From positions 1 to 26,910 of the forward strand of contig JAZNOL010000086.1 of NCBI GenBank assembly GCA_045580815.1: DNA of 26,910 nt, given 5' to 3'. The first letter of the stretch is position 1, and every line of letters starts with the position of its first letter. The DNA comes from JAZNOL01 sp045580815 (GTDB taxonomy: Bacteria > Bacillota > Clostridia > RUG12999). Shown here in pieces: positions 1 to 8,196 of this stretch. Under the pieces are notes generated by a model that was given only the letters and a program-made list of their open reading frames with translations, searched no databases and was not told the DNA's origin. The position numbers and the translations under genes were made by a program.

Positions 1-1128
1 ATGTTTGTTATACAAAAAATTTATAACATTTTGTTTTAGCGTATCTATATCGCCGTAATTGCAAAAAGCACTATACTCTTTAATTGTAATAGTTTCAGGT
101 GCTCCTGCTTCAAAGCCTACAACAGGAGTACCGCAACATAAAGATTCCGCACATGGCATACTGAAAGTTTCACATTTACTTGTAAGCAGAGTCAAATCTG
201 CAGTACTGTAGTATTTAGAAAGTTCTTTCTGATTTGCAATTCTGCCCAACTGTATTATATTATCGGAAAGTGCGGTAACATCCGTCACTTCCGAATTTCC
301 CACAACTAAAATAACAATTTTTTCTTCCTTTAATTTTTTTGCCAGTTCATTAATGTAATATCCGCCTTTGAGATGTCCTTTAATCAGATTAAAACATGCG
401 GTAACATGGATAAGTATTTTTGTATCCGCATCAATGTTATGTTTTTCACGTATCTCTTTTTCCGAATTTTTATATGAAAAAACAGATAAATCAAGCCCGT
501 TTAAAACAGCAGACTTTTCAATCCCCTTAAAAATAGCTGACTTGCTTGCTCTGTCATGCACCCATCCGGACACAGAAGTAACAGCAGCATTTTCAAATCC
601 GTCAAATGCTTTTTTCATTTTATAAAACATATATTTTCTTATATCAAAAAGTTTTAAAAATTTTGCATTTTGTTTTTGCGGACATTTCTCGCAACTTGTC
701 TGCCATTTATCACATTCATATGCATGTGAACATGACCCTGTATAAAAAAATTCTGCATGATTTGTTATTACCGTAGGAATTTTATTTTTTTTCAAAAAAG
801 TTACAAGTCTGTATATATTCACAAAAAAGCCGTTTATGCAATGCAAATGAACAATATCGGGGTTTTCTTTTTTAATTATTTTTATAAGGCGGTTTGTTGC
901 AAAAAAGCAGCCGCCATACCGCATCCCCGTAAATCGGGATTTAACATTGTTGAATTTAGCAAGTATCTCCGACGAAGTTTTGTAAACATTTTTTTCGTTT
1001 ATTTTTTCGCCTCTGCCATAGCAAACAACCGACTCTATACCTTGCCTCTCAAGCTCGGTATGTATATCATACACAATTTTGCCGGTACTGCCTTTTTTGT
1101 AAACGCAGTTTATCTGCATCACCTTCAT
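1..1128 (-). CDS. Glycosyltransferase family 4 (group 1), C-terminus cut by window edge
   Basis: The reading frame is open for 376 codons from the ATG at 1128 to the left edge, so the C-terminus is missing. It starts MKVMQINCVYKKGSTGKIVYDI, the usual N-terminal Rossmann entry of GT-B enzymes, with a GSTGK loop. A cysteine-rich stretch (TGSCSHAYECDKWQTSCEKC) is typical of some colanic-acid/WcaC-like group 1 transferases. The C-terminal half holds GRIANQKELSKYYSTAD and the EX7E-like CETFSMPCAESLCCGTPVVG segment that binds the nucleotide sugar. The family moves a sugar from a nucleotide donor to a surface-glycan or lipid acceptor on the cytoplasmic side; the substrate cannot be read from sequence. 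GGGGTG lies 5 nt before the ATG, and the gene has its own promoter downstream of the ftsZ terminator, so it is not part of the dcw operon. It may open a polysaccharide locus to the left. Confidence 0.88.
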   Translation of the reverse strand, partial: MKVMQINCVYKKGSTGKIVYDIHTELERQGIESVVCYGRGEKINEKNVYKTSSEILAKFNNVKSRFTGMRYGGCFFATNRLIKIIKKENPDIVHLHCINGFFVNIYRLVTFLKKNKIPTVITNHAEFFYTGSCSHAYECDKWQTSCEKCPQKQNAKFLKLFDIRKYMFYKMKKAFDGFENAAVTSVSGWVHDRASKSAIFKGIEKSAVLNGLDLSVFSYKNSEKEIREKHNIDADTKILIHVTACFNLIKGHLKGGYYINELAKKLKEEKIVILVVGNSEVTDVTALSDNIIQLGRIANQKELSKYYSTADLTLLTSKCETFSMPCAESLCCGTPVVGFEAGAPETITIKEYSAFCNYGDIDTLKQNVINFLYNKH

Positions 1129-1175
1129 GTTTTCACCCCACAACCATTTGCCAATAATTATACTCATACATAATA

Positions 1176-1204
1176 ATTATATCACTAATTCGTCACTATG
1201 TCAA
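1176..1204 (-). promoter_or_regulatory. Sigma-A-type promoter of the glycosyltransferase gene
   Basis: On the minus strand TTGACA (1204-1199) and TATAAT (1181-1176) are separated by exactly 17 bp. Both hexamers are perfect consensus. The start codon is about 48 nt further on. Confidence 0.85.
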
Positions 1205-1246
1205 CAACTTTATTTCATTGCCGGCATGGTATAATTTACAATCTGC

Positions 1247-1276
1247 AATAAAAAAGCAGTGCCAAAGCACTGCTTT
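1247..1276 (-). terminator. Rho-independent terminator after ftsZ
   Basis: A perfect 10-bp stem (1253-1262 with 1267-1276, arm AAAGCAGTGC) closes a 4-nt loop. On the minus strand it runs into a T-rich tract. It lies 9 nt past the ftsZ stop and separates ftsZ from the glycosyltransferase promoter. Confidence 0.9.
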
Positions 1277-1284
1277 AAAATGTG

Positions 1285-2505
1285 TTATTTATTTCCTCCG
1301 CTGAGCCAGTACGGAATTTCAAACTCCCCTGCCTCTTCTTCCTGCTGACGAGGTTTTACAGGCTCATACACCTGAGTTGTTCTGTCAACAAAATTCTGTT
1401 TTTTAACATTTCTGTCATTCATCATTTTTTCAATCATTTTGTCATAATTACTTTTTGCAGGCTGCTCAGCCTTTTCAAAAGGAGAAATGCCCTCGGCTTT
1501 TTTGGGGATTTCCGATTTTACAGGTTTTACTGTAGTTTTAGGAGCTTCAAAACCAGCCGCAATAACAGTAACTTCAATTTCATCCTCAAAATTGGGATCC
1601 ATTGAAATACCATAAATAAACTGTGCATCTTCTGCTATGTATTCTTTAACTGTTTCAGCAAACTGAGCACCTTCAAGCAGGCTGATTTCTTCACCACCAA
1701 CAATGTTTACGAGCACTGCACGTGCACCGTCGATTGTTGTTTCAAGAAGCGGGCTGTTGATTGCCATTTTGATAGCAACTTCTGCTTTATCTTCACCTTT
1801 TGCATGACCGATACCAAGGTGTGCAACACCTTTATCTTTCATGATTGTTGTAACATCGGCAAAGTCAATGTTGATGTCTCCGTTAAGCTGGATAACATCA
1901 GAAATACCTTTTATACCCTGACGAAGAACGTCATCGGCAATTTTAAATGCATCTTTAAAACTTGTTTTCTTGTCTGCAATAAGAAGCAGTCTGTCATTGG
2001 GCACTATAACAAGTGCATCCACATTTTCTTTAAGTTCTGCAAGACCTGATTCTGCCTGTTTTGTTCTTACGCCGCCTTCAAAACCAAACGGTTTTGTTAC
2101 AACACCAATAGTAAGAATACCCATGCTTTTTGCAATTGAAGCCACAACAGGAGCTGCACCGGTACCTGTACCGCCACCCATACCTGCTGTTACAAATACC
2201 ATGCTTGCATCTTTGATAGCCTGTGAAATTTCTTCTTTACTTTCTTCCGCAGCTTTACGGCCAACCTCAGGATTTGCACCTGCACCAAGACCATGTGTAA
2301 GTTTTTCACCTATCTGAATTTTAACTGATGCTTTTGATTTTTCAAGAACCTGGCTATCTGTATTTACAGCTATGAACTCAATGCCCGAAATACCGAAATC
2401 AATCATTCTGTCAACAGCGTTATTTCCGCCGCCGCCAACACCTATAACCTTAATAACCGCATTTTGTCCGAAATTTTTAGCTGCACCTGCATCTAAATCA
2501 ACCAT
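1285..2505 (-). CDS. ftsZ: Cell division protein FtsZ
   Basis: A tubulin-like GTPase that polymerises into the cytokinetic Z ring. The 406 residues show the FtsZ GTP-binding signatures: VGGGGNNAVDRM (about residues 23-34) and the tubulin motif GGGTGTGAAP (110-119). NDRLL and the T7-loop region that completes the GTPase site follow. After a variable, charged linker (about 320-390) the protein ends with FEIPYWLSGGNK, a form of the C-terminal peptide that binds partners such as FtsA, SepF and ZapA. The ATG at 2505 is preceded by GAGGAGG at good spacing. It is the last gene of the cluster, with its own promoter and a terminator. ftsA, usually just upstream, is absent. Confidence 0.98.
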   Translation of the reverse strand: MVDLDAGAAKNFGQNAVIKVIGVGGGGNNAVDRMIDFGISGIEFIAVNTDSQVLEKSKASVKIQIGEKLTHGLGAGANPEVGRKAAEESKEEISQAIKDASMVFVTAGMGGGTGTGAAPVVASIAKSMGILTIGVVTKPFGFEGGVRTKQAESGLAELKENVDALVIVPNDRLLLIADKKTSFKDAFKIADDVLRQGIKGISDVIQLNGDINIDFADVTTIMKDKGVAHLGIGHAKGEDKAEVAIKMAINSPLLETTIDGARAVLVNIVGGEEISLLEGAQFAETVKEYIAEDAQFIYGISMDPNFEDEIEVTVIAAGFEAPKTTVKPVKSEIPKKAEGISPFEKAEQPAKSNYDKMIEKMMNDRNVKKQNFVDRTTQVYEPVKPRQQEEEAGEFEIPYWLSGGNK

Positions 2506-2572
2506 TACTAATCCTCCTCATTCGTACTGCATTATATTGAAATTTTCATAACTTGCCATAGTCATATATAAT

Positions 2573-2601
2573 ATTATACACTATTTCTTTTAATATTTCA
2601 A
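2573..2601 (-). promoter_or_regulatory. Promoter of ftsZ
   Basis: On the minus strand TTGAAA (2601-2596), a 17-bp spacer and TATAAT (2578-2573) lie in the sbp-ftsZ gap, 68 nt before the ftsZ ATG. It would let ftsZ be expressed above the rest of the cluster. The -10 region shares a 16-nt word with the rny promoter. Confidence 0.75.
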
Positions 2602-2621
2602 TAGTTTTTTTATATTTTTTT

Positions 2622-2981
2622 TTAATTTTTTGAATTTTCTTCTGTTTTAACCTTTATGCGGCTAAAAAACAGACGGCGCATAACCGCAAAATTATTAAAA
2701 ATACGTGTTCCAAAAACAAGTGTTGCCGCAATCGCCATATCAAAATTGAGCAAGCTGCCCACATAAGTGAATGCCGCTGCAATAAGCGAGTTCATAAAAA
2801 GACCCGAAAAGAAAATTTTAACATCAAACGTTTTTTGAAAATGTGCCACACCGGCACCCACAACAGTATCTATGCAAGCAAGAATTGCTATGGCAACATA
2901 TTTTTGAAATTCCGGCGGTATAACCACATTGGATACAAGCCCACCAATCATACCAACCAAAAGACCGATAACTATCCACAT
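2622..2981 (-). CDS. sbp: Small basic protein Sbp (DUF1290)
   Basis: A 119-residue integral membrane protein with about three hydrophobic segments (residues 1-20, 28-46 and 53-95). The short N-terminal loop contains VIPPEF, and the tail is basic then acidic (RRLFFSRIKVKTEENSKN). This matches the DUF1290 family, whose Bacillus member sbp lies in the same place between ylxX and ftsA-ftsZ. The molecular role is not established; its position implies a link to division or the envelope. The ATG at 2981 has AAAGGA about 10 nt upstream, 21 nt after the DUF881 stop. No terminator follows, so read-through into ftsZ is likely in addition to the ftsZ promoter. Confidence 0.88.
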   Translation of the reverse strand: MWIVIGLLVGMIGGLVSNVVIPPEFQKYVAIAILACIDTVVGAGVAHFQKTFDVKIFFSGLFMNSLIAAAFTYVGSLLNFDMAIAATLVFGTRIFNNFAVMRRLFFSRIKVKTEENSKN

Positions 2982-3002
2982 TACGGTTCATTCCTTTGTA
3001 TT

Positions 3003-3734
3003 TTATTCGTTTCCGGTTTTTGTAACCGGCGTAAGATATCTAAAGCTTACTGTGCCGCCATATGCCGGCAAAACAATTTCTTCGTGTTTCTGCACGCTTA
3101 CTCCATAGTTCCAGCCACGAAGCTCGCTTAAAATACCTCCGTTCATATTCAGAGCATTTTCCAGCGATGTCGGGTCACCAATTGCGTTTATAACAAGAGG
3201 TGTACCTGTTCGTGTATTGTTAATAAGAAATACCGGACCTACGCAACGTATCGCTGTTGTTGATACCACACGTTCACCGTTTATGCTTATTCCCTCGGCA
3301 CCAGCAGCAAACAGTTCGTTTACAACTGTACGCACATCGGAATCGTGCAGTATATAAAGTTCCGGAGAAACTGCACCCTCGGGCATTTTTGCGTCCTCAA
3401 GAGTTATTGTAATTCCTGTTCCGTGCCCCTCTGTAAGTCCCGCCAGATTTTCTGCACGCTGCAAATCACTTTGCAGACCGGCATATGCAGAACCCGTTTG
3501 TTCAATTGAAGTACGGTAATTTTCTATTGTCGTCTGCATCTGGCTTATTTGGTCCTGTAATGCAGTCGTTTTTTCTTTTTCGGCACCAAGGAGTTTCTGC
3601 AGTTCTTCGTTTCGGGCGGTAGAATTCTGGCTTGTGTTTATACGCACGCTTTTAAGCTGTACGCTTACGGTAAACCCGAGCAATATACATACCGCTACAA
3701 TTGATATCTGTTTTAATAAATTCTGCTTATTCAC
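3003..3734 (-). CDS. DUF881 family protein (YlxW/YlxX-like)
   Basis: A 243-residue protein with one N-terminal membrane anchor (residues 9-27), a coiled-coil segment (about 40-95), then the extracytoplasmic DUF881 domain. That domain is recognised by GHGTGITITLEDA, the HDSDVRTVVNELFAAGAEGISINGERV-type block and a long GPVFLINNT/P-type segment. DUF881 proteins sit in firmicute dcw clusters next to divIB and sbp, but their biochemical function is unknown. The start is GTG at 3734: GGAGG lies 7 nt before it, whereas an overlapping out-of-frame ATG is only 2 nt from the Shine-Dalgarno. Only one DUF881 gene is present here, against two (ylxW, ylxX) in Bacillus. Confidence 0.88.
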   Translation of the reverse strand: MNKQNLLKQISIVAVCILLGFTVSVQLKSVRINTSQNSTARNEELQKLLGAEKEKTTALQDQISQMQTTIENYRTSIEQTGSAYAGLQSDLQRAENLAGLTEGHGTGITITLEDAKMPEGAVSPELYILHDSDVRTVVNELFAAGAEGISINGERVVSTTAIRCVGPVFLINNTRTGTPLVINAIGDPTSLENALNMNGGILSELRGWNYGVSVQKHEEIVLPAYGGTVSFRYLTPVTKTGNE

Positions 3735-3765
3735 TGCATTTCCTCCTATTGTATTTTTAGATTGA

Positions 3766-4539
3766 CTAATCTATGCTGTAGACCACCTGTTGTGGATCAG
3801 AGATGTCAAAACTACCTGTTTTCGGCATTTCTCCTGTTTCCTGCAACATGGAATCAATGCTCGATTTAAGTGCCGCAATTTTCCGTTCGGCATCTGCCAC
3901 GCCGCCACATTTAACCGTTACGCCTTCTTTAAGTCTGAAATGAAAATTATAGTCTTCAACATACATAAGCTCAACGTCTTCAATCATATTTCTTTTTCTC
4001 AAAATTTCACTGTACAATAATATTATATCAAATTTTTCGGTTTCGTCAATAGTTAATTTTGCACCTGCTGCATAATTTTGAATATTTAAATCTGTAATTA
4101 CCGGATAAACCTTGGGCATATCGGTTATTTCAAGGACTTTTAAATTTTCATCAGTGTTTACATATCCTTCCTCGGTTTTAAATGCATGGTAAATACTGCC
4201 CTCGGTAATTATTATTCTTATATTATTAGGAAATTTATATTTTATTTCTGCATTTGAAACATACGGAATTTCCTCAATTTTCTTTTCAACACTTCCCTGA
4301 TTTATGCGCAAAACATTTATATCCAACGGGATAGCCGCTTTTTCAAGAATCTCTTCGGAAGAAACTATATTTATCCCCTCTACATAAATTTTTGACAGCT
4401 TTAATATCGGCGTAAATGCCAGAAGTGCATAAACCGCCACAATAAAAATAATTATCTTAAAAATATTAAGTATAAATTTTACCTTTTTTCTGCGGCGTGC
4501 ATGATACTGCCTGCCACGGGGCGTTCTTCGTTTACTCAT
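3766..4539 (-). CDS. ftsQ: Cell division protein FtsQ/DivIB
   Basis: A bitopic division protein of the FtsQ-FtsL-FtsB (DivIB-FtsL-DivIC) complex that activates septal peptidoglycan synthesis. A short, very basic cytoplasmic tail (RRTPRGRQYHARRRKK) precedes one transmembrane helix (about residues 20-45). The POTRA domain follows (LSKIYVEGINIVSSEEILEK onward, about 47-115), then a beta domain to residue 257. The length fits the Gram-positive family. The ATG at 4539 follows GGAG, and the gene begins 23 nt after the murA stop. Sequence outside the POTRA domain is poorly conserved, as is usual for this family. Confidence 0.9.
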   Translation of the reverse strand: MSKRRTPRGRQYHARRRKKVKFILNIFKIIIFIVAVYALLAFTPILKLSKIYVEGINIVSSEEILEKAAIPLDINVLRINQGSVEKKIEEIPYVSNAEIKYKFPNNIRIIITEGSIYHAFKTEEGYVNTDENLKVLEITDMPKVYPVITDLNIQNYAAGAKLTIDETEKFDIILLYSEILRKRNMIEDVELMYVEDYNFHFRLKEGVTVKCGGVADAERKIAALKSSIDSMLQETGEMPKTGSFDISDPQQVVYSID

Positions 4540-4562
4540 AAAAATCTCCGTTCAGCTTTTAG

Positions 4563-5816
4563 CTAAATTCTCTTTATGTCTGCACCAAGACTGTTAAATG
4601 CATTTTCCAAATTTTCATAACCGCGGTCAATATATTCAATATTGCTTATTTCCGTATTTCCCTCTGCACCCAATGCCGCAATAACCAAAGCTGCACCACC
4701 TCGCAAATCCGGGGCTGTCACCGGTGCTCCATGTAATTTTTTTACACCTTTTATAACTGCAGAGCAATCAAGCACCGTTATATCAGCACCCATTTTCACA
4801 AGCTCGGAAACAACATTGAATCTATTTTCAAAAATTGTTTCTTTTATAACACTTGTTCCTTCTGAACGCGCAAGTGCCGCCATAAGCTGAGATTGCGCAT
4901 CGGTGGGGAATCCGGGATACGGCATTGTCTGAACAATACTCGACAGTGCTTGGGGACGTTTTGTACTCTTTACTGTTAATGCAGAGTTTTTACAGGTCAC
5001 CACGGCACCGCACTCACGCACAACCGATACTATACTTTCTATATGTTCTGCATTCACATGGGTTATTTCTGCTGTGCCACCTGCTGCTAAAACAGCCGAC
5101 ATAGCCGTCGCCGCTGCAATCCTGTCGGAAATAACACTGTACGAGCATCCGTACAGTTTTTCCACTCCATCTATTTCTATAGAGGATTTTCCTGCTCCTG
5201 ACACCTTTGCGCCCATGGCATTCAAGAAATTTTGCAAATCGACGATTTCCGGTTCACGTGCCGCATTCACAATAACTGTTTTCCCTTTTGCTTTGCACGC
5301 AAGCAGCATTATATTTTCTGTTGCTCCCACAGACGGAATTGTCAACATAAGCTTTGTAGGCTTTATGTCGTCAACAGTACAGTTAATAAATCCGCCGTCT
5401 TCCAAAACCGTTACTCCCATTTCTCTAAACGCTTTTAGATGAAGGTCTATCGGTCTGCCTCCAATTTCGCACCCTCCCGGATAACTGCATTTTGCCGTTT
5501 TCATGCGTCCGAGAATAGCTCCCATAAAAACAATTGAAGACCTCATTTTTCGCATAAGGTTTTCCGGAATATCAAATTTATCCACGCCTACGGGATCGGC
5601 AAAAACCGTCCCGTCTTGAAAATATGTTCTGCACCCAAGATGGTTTAAAATCTCTACTGTCACCTTTACATCACTTATATCGGGACAATTATGTATTTCG
5701 CATTTTCCATCACTTAGCAAAACCGCTGCCAAAATAGGCAGTGCCGCATTTTTTGCACCTTGTATTCTGATGCTTCCGCAAAGTGGACGTCCGCCTGCAA
5801 CTATGTATTTATTCAT
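4563..5816 (-). CDS. murA: UDP-N-acetylglucosamine 1-carboxyvinyltransferase (MurA)
   Basis: Catalyses the first committed step of peptidoglycan synthesis, transfer of enolpyruvate from PEP to UDP-GlcNAc in the cytoplasm. From the chosen start the protein has 417 residues. GAKNAALP carries Lys22-Asn23, and PGGCEIGGRP carries the catalytic, fosfomycin-reactive cysteine (about residue 116). FPTDAQSQLMA and the DLRGGAALVIAALGAEG block near the C-terminus are also MurA/EPSP-type. A start six codons upstream (5834) is possible, but the Shine-Dalgarno GGAGGTG lies inside that extension, 8 nt before the ATG at 5816, so 5816 is preferred. In this cluster murA occupies the slot that holds murB in Bacillus; fosfomycin sensitivity is expected from the Cys. 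Confidence 0.96.
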   Translation of the reverse strand: MNKYIVAGGRPLCGSIRIQGAKNAALPILAAVLLSDGKCEIHNCPDISDVKVTVEILNHLGCRTYFQDGTVFADPVGVDKFDIPENLMRKMRSSIVFMGAILGRMKTAKCSYPGGCEIGGRPIDLHLKAFREMGVTVLEDGGFINCTVDDIKPTKLMLTIPSVGATENIMLLACKAKGKTVIVNAAREPEIVDLQNFLNAMGAKVSGAGKSSIEIDGVEKLYGCSYSVISDRIAAATAMSAVLAAGGTAEITHVNAEHIESIVSVVRECGAVVTCKNSALTVKSTKRPQALSSIVQTMPYPGFPTDAQSQLMAALARSEGTSVIKETIFENRFNVVSELVKMGADITVLDCSAVIKGVKKLHGAPVTAPDLRGGAALVIAALGAEGNTEISNIEYIDRGYENLENAFNSLGADIKRI

Positions 5817-5905
5817 TACAATGCACCTCCGCAAAGCTATGCCATTTTATTTGCAAAACAAAATTCAATATCATACTATGCATTTGCAGAGGTTTTAGTG
5901 AATTT

Positions 5906-6997
5906 TTACCTTTTTTTATTTTTAATCAGTTTTTCTATTTCTCCATAAATGGTTTTTGCCGCTTCGGGCATACCCATTTTTAAAGCATTTTCCTGCATTG
6001 ATTTCATCTTCTGTGAATTTTTAAGTATAGAATCTATTTTTTCGTTTAAAGATTTTGCCGTAAGGTCTCCCTCGCAAATAAGCTCTGCCGCACCGTTTTT
6101 CTCCATAGCACGTGCGTTATATTCTTGATGATTATTTGCAACGTAAGGTGACGGAATAAGCACAGCACATTTTCCTTTTGCACATATTTCACCAAGTGTG
6201 ATTGCACCTGCCCTTGAAACAACAACATCCGCCGCACTCATTATTTCGTCCATATTATAAATATACGGCATAATTTTTACATGCTTCGGAATTTCTTTAT
6301 TTTTAAGATTTTCCATAATTTCATCATAAGCACGTTTGCCAGTTCCCCAAATAATATCGTAGCTTCCGTCGGTTTCAAAAATAAAATTCTGCATCGTATC
6401 ATTTATTTTTTTTGCTCCGAGGCTTCCTCCGAAAACAAGAACCATTTTTCGGGTTATTCCTAACCGTTTACGTGCCTCATCACAATCAAGTTCAAGAATG
6501 TTCTCGCGCACCGGATTGCCCGTAAGAACAATGTTTTTTGCATTTGAAAGATACTTTCTGCTTTCGTCAAAGCTTATGCATACGGTATTTGCATATCTGC
6601 AAAGAATTTTGGTGGTCATTCCGGCAAAAGCATTTTGTTCGTGAATAATAGTAGGAATTTTGAGCTTTGCAGCCGCCAAAACTGCCGGTCCGCTTACGTA
6701 TCCGCCACAGCCAATAACAACATCCGGGGCATATTCTTTAATGATTTTGCGCGTTTTTAACACACCGCCCGCTGCTTGCCACAAAGCAACTATATTTTTT
6801 GGGCTGAGCGACCGTTTGAGTCCGGAAACTTTTATGCATTTTATATCAAAGCCTTCTTTCGGAACAAGTTCCTGTTCCATTTTCCCCTCGTTACCGATAA
6901 AAAGCACTTCGCCTCCATTTGACGTAATTTCGCGTGCTATCGCAAGTGCCGGATTTATATGACCTGCCGTTCCTCCGGCAGCAAGAATTGCTTTCAT
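5906..6997 (-). CDS. murG: UDP-GlcNAc:undecaprenyl-PP-MurNAc-pentapeptide GlcNAc transferase (MurG)
   Basis: A peripheral GT-B enzyme on the inner face of the membrane that converts lipid I to lipid II. The 363 residues begin with the family's first glycine-rich loop, AGGTAGHINPALA (about residues 7-19). HEQNAFAGMTTKIL and GGSLGAKKIND are the acceptor- and phosphate-binding loops, and SRAGAITLGEI plus PYVANNHQEYNA form the donor-sugar site. These are the diagnostic MurG motifs. The ATG at 6997 is 11 nt from the ftsW stop and has only a weak Shine-Dalgarno (GAGTGG), so translation may be coupled to ftsW. Confidence 0.97.
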   Translation of the reverse strand: MKAILAAGGTAGHINPALAIAREITSNGGEVLFIGNEGKMEQELVPKEGFDIKCIKVSGLKRSLSPKNIVALWQAAGGVLKTRKIIKEYAPDVVIGCGGYVSGPAVLAAAKLKIPTIIHEQNAFAGMTTKILCRYANTVCISFDESRKYLSNAKNIVLTGNPVRENILELDCDEARKRLGITRKMVLVFGGSLGAKKINDTMQNFIFETDGSYDIIWGTGKRAYDEIMENLKNKEIPKHVKIMPYIYNMDEIMSAADVVVSRAGAITLGEICAKGKCAVLIPSPYVANNHQEYNARAMEKNGAAELICEGDLTAKSLNEKIDSILKNSQKMKSMQENALKMGMPEAAKTIYGEIEKLIKNKKR

Positions 6998-7007
6998 TAT
7001 TTACCAC

Positions 7008-8192
7008 TCACTTTTTTATTTTTGACTCACTTTGCTGAGAAAGTGTACGTTTACCCTGTCTTGAAACATTAAGCACAATCCCCATAGAACACATCGTAAA
7101 CAACAGAGATGTTCCGCCGGCACTAAAAAACGGAAGCGGCATACCTGTAACCGGAAACCATGCTGTTACAACAAGTATATTTATAAGCATCTGAATAAAT
7201 ATAAGTGCCGCAACACCTATAACCATTAATGTGCCAAGTTTATCCGGTGCTTCCATTGCAATTTTTATACATCTCATAATAAGCAGGAAAAACAGCACCA
7301 CTACAGCAATTGCGCCGATAAAACCAAGTTCCTCGCAAATAATCGGAAAAATAAAATCACAATGTGGCTCAGGAATGTTTGCTTTTTGAATACTTTTTCC
7401 CAGTCCTGTACCGAAAAAGCCGCCCGACCCTATTGCATAAAGTGACTGCACCGCCTGCCAGCCGTCTCCGCGCAAGTCCTCAAATGGATTTAAAAATCCC
7501 GTGAGACGTCTTCTGCTGTATTCATCACAAAACGCAATAATTAAAAGCAGCGCACCGCCCGACGGCAAAACTATTGTGAGCGGTTTCCAGTTTGCACCTG
7601 CAGCAAAGCCGATAACCAAGCACACAAGTGTTATGAGAAGCATTGCACTTTTATGAGGCTGAAGCATAAGCGGCACAACAATTACCGCTATCATTATAAG
7701 ATATTTTATCCATACTCCCGGCGCCCGCAGTTCACGCGGTTTTTGTTCCGAACAAACCGAAGCAAAATAAATTATCCATGCAATTTTTGCCAGCTCCGAT
7801 GGTTGGATTGTTATTCCGCCTATATTTATCCAACGCCGTGCACCGTTTAAGTCTTCACCTATAAAAGCAGTTATAAATACAAACAGCCACACCAAAACAA
7901 GCATCGGACGCATAACCTGTCTGCTTGCAAGAATATGATAATCAATTTTTGAAATCACAAGCATGCCTACAAAACCGCCTACTGCAACAATAAGCTGTCG
8001 CTGAAAAAACTTCATGCTTTGTCCATAACGGTACAGTGCGGTAACAGAACTTGCGCTTGCAACCATAATGAGACCAAAAAGCACCATTACGAGTATAAGC
8101 GTTATTAGCTCAACATCCATGTTTCCCTTATATTTAATTGAGTTTATAATCTGTGCCATTAAGCTTTTTTTTCGTCTTATGGAAGATTTCAA
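7008..8192 (-). CDS. ftsW: Peptidoglycan glycosyltransferase FtsW/SpoVE (SEDS family)
   Basis: A polytopic SEDS-family enzyme that polymerises lipid II at the septum together with a class B PBP. About ten hydrophobic segments are visible. Conserved SEDS segments include GARRWINIGGITIQPSELAK, SGGFFGTGLGKSIQK, PEPHCDFIFPIICEELGFIG and TGMPLPFFSAGGTSLL. The longest frame starts at a TTG (8192) just after the mraY stop, preceded by GGGATGTGA. ATGs at 8159 and near 8120, the latter preceded by AAGGGA, are alternatives that would shorten a basic cytoplasmic tail. It lies directly after mraY; murD, common at this point in other clusters, is missing. FtsW and sporulation SpoVE cannot be told apart here. 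Confidence 0.94.
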   Translation of the reverse strand: MKSSIRRKKSLMAQIINSIKYKGNMDVELITLILVMVLFGLIMVASASSVTALYRYGQSMKFFQRQLIVAVGGFVGMLVISKIDYHILASRQVMRPMLVLVWLFVFITAFIGEDLNGARRWINIGGITIQPSELAKIAWIIYFASVCSEQKPRELRAPGVWIKYLIMIAVIVVPLMLQPHKSAMLLITLVCLVIGFAAGANWKPLTIVLPSGGALLLIIAFCDEYSRRRLTGFLNPFEDLRGDGWQAVQSLYAIGSGGFFGTGLGKSIQKANIPEPHCDFIFPIICEELGFIGAIAVVVLFFLLIMRCIKIAMEAPDKLGTLMVIGVAALIFIQMLINILVVTAWFPVTGMPLPFFSAGGTSLLFTMCSMGIVLNVSRQGKRTLSQQSESKIKK

Positions 8193-8196
8193 TTAA

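Noticed and set aside
757..1173. 138-residue plus-strand frame at the left end
   Set aside because: The minus strand encodes a clear glycosyltransferase over the same bases, with promoter and Shine-Dalgarno.
1282..1605. Plus-strand frames inside ftsZ, murA, murE, yidC, rny and others
   Set aside because: They lie opposite well-supported genes, have no ribosome sites and have compositions typical of antisense shadows.
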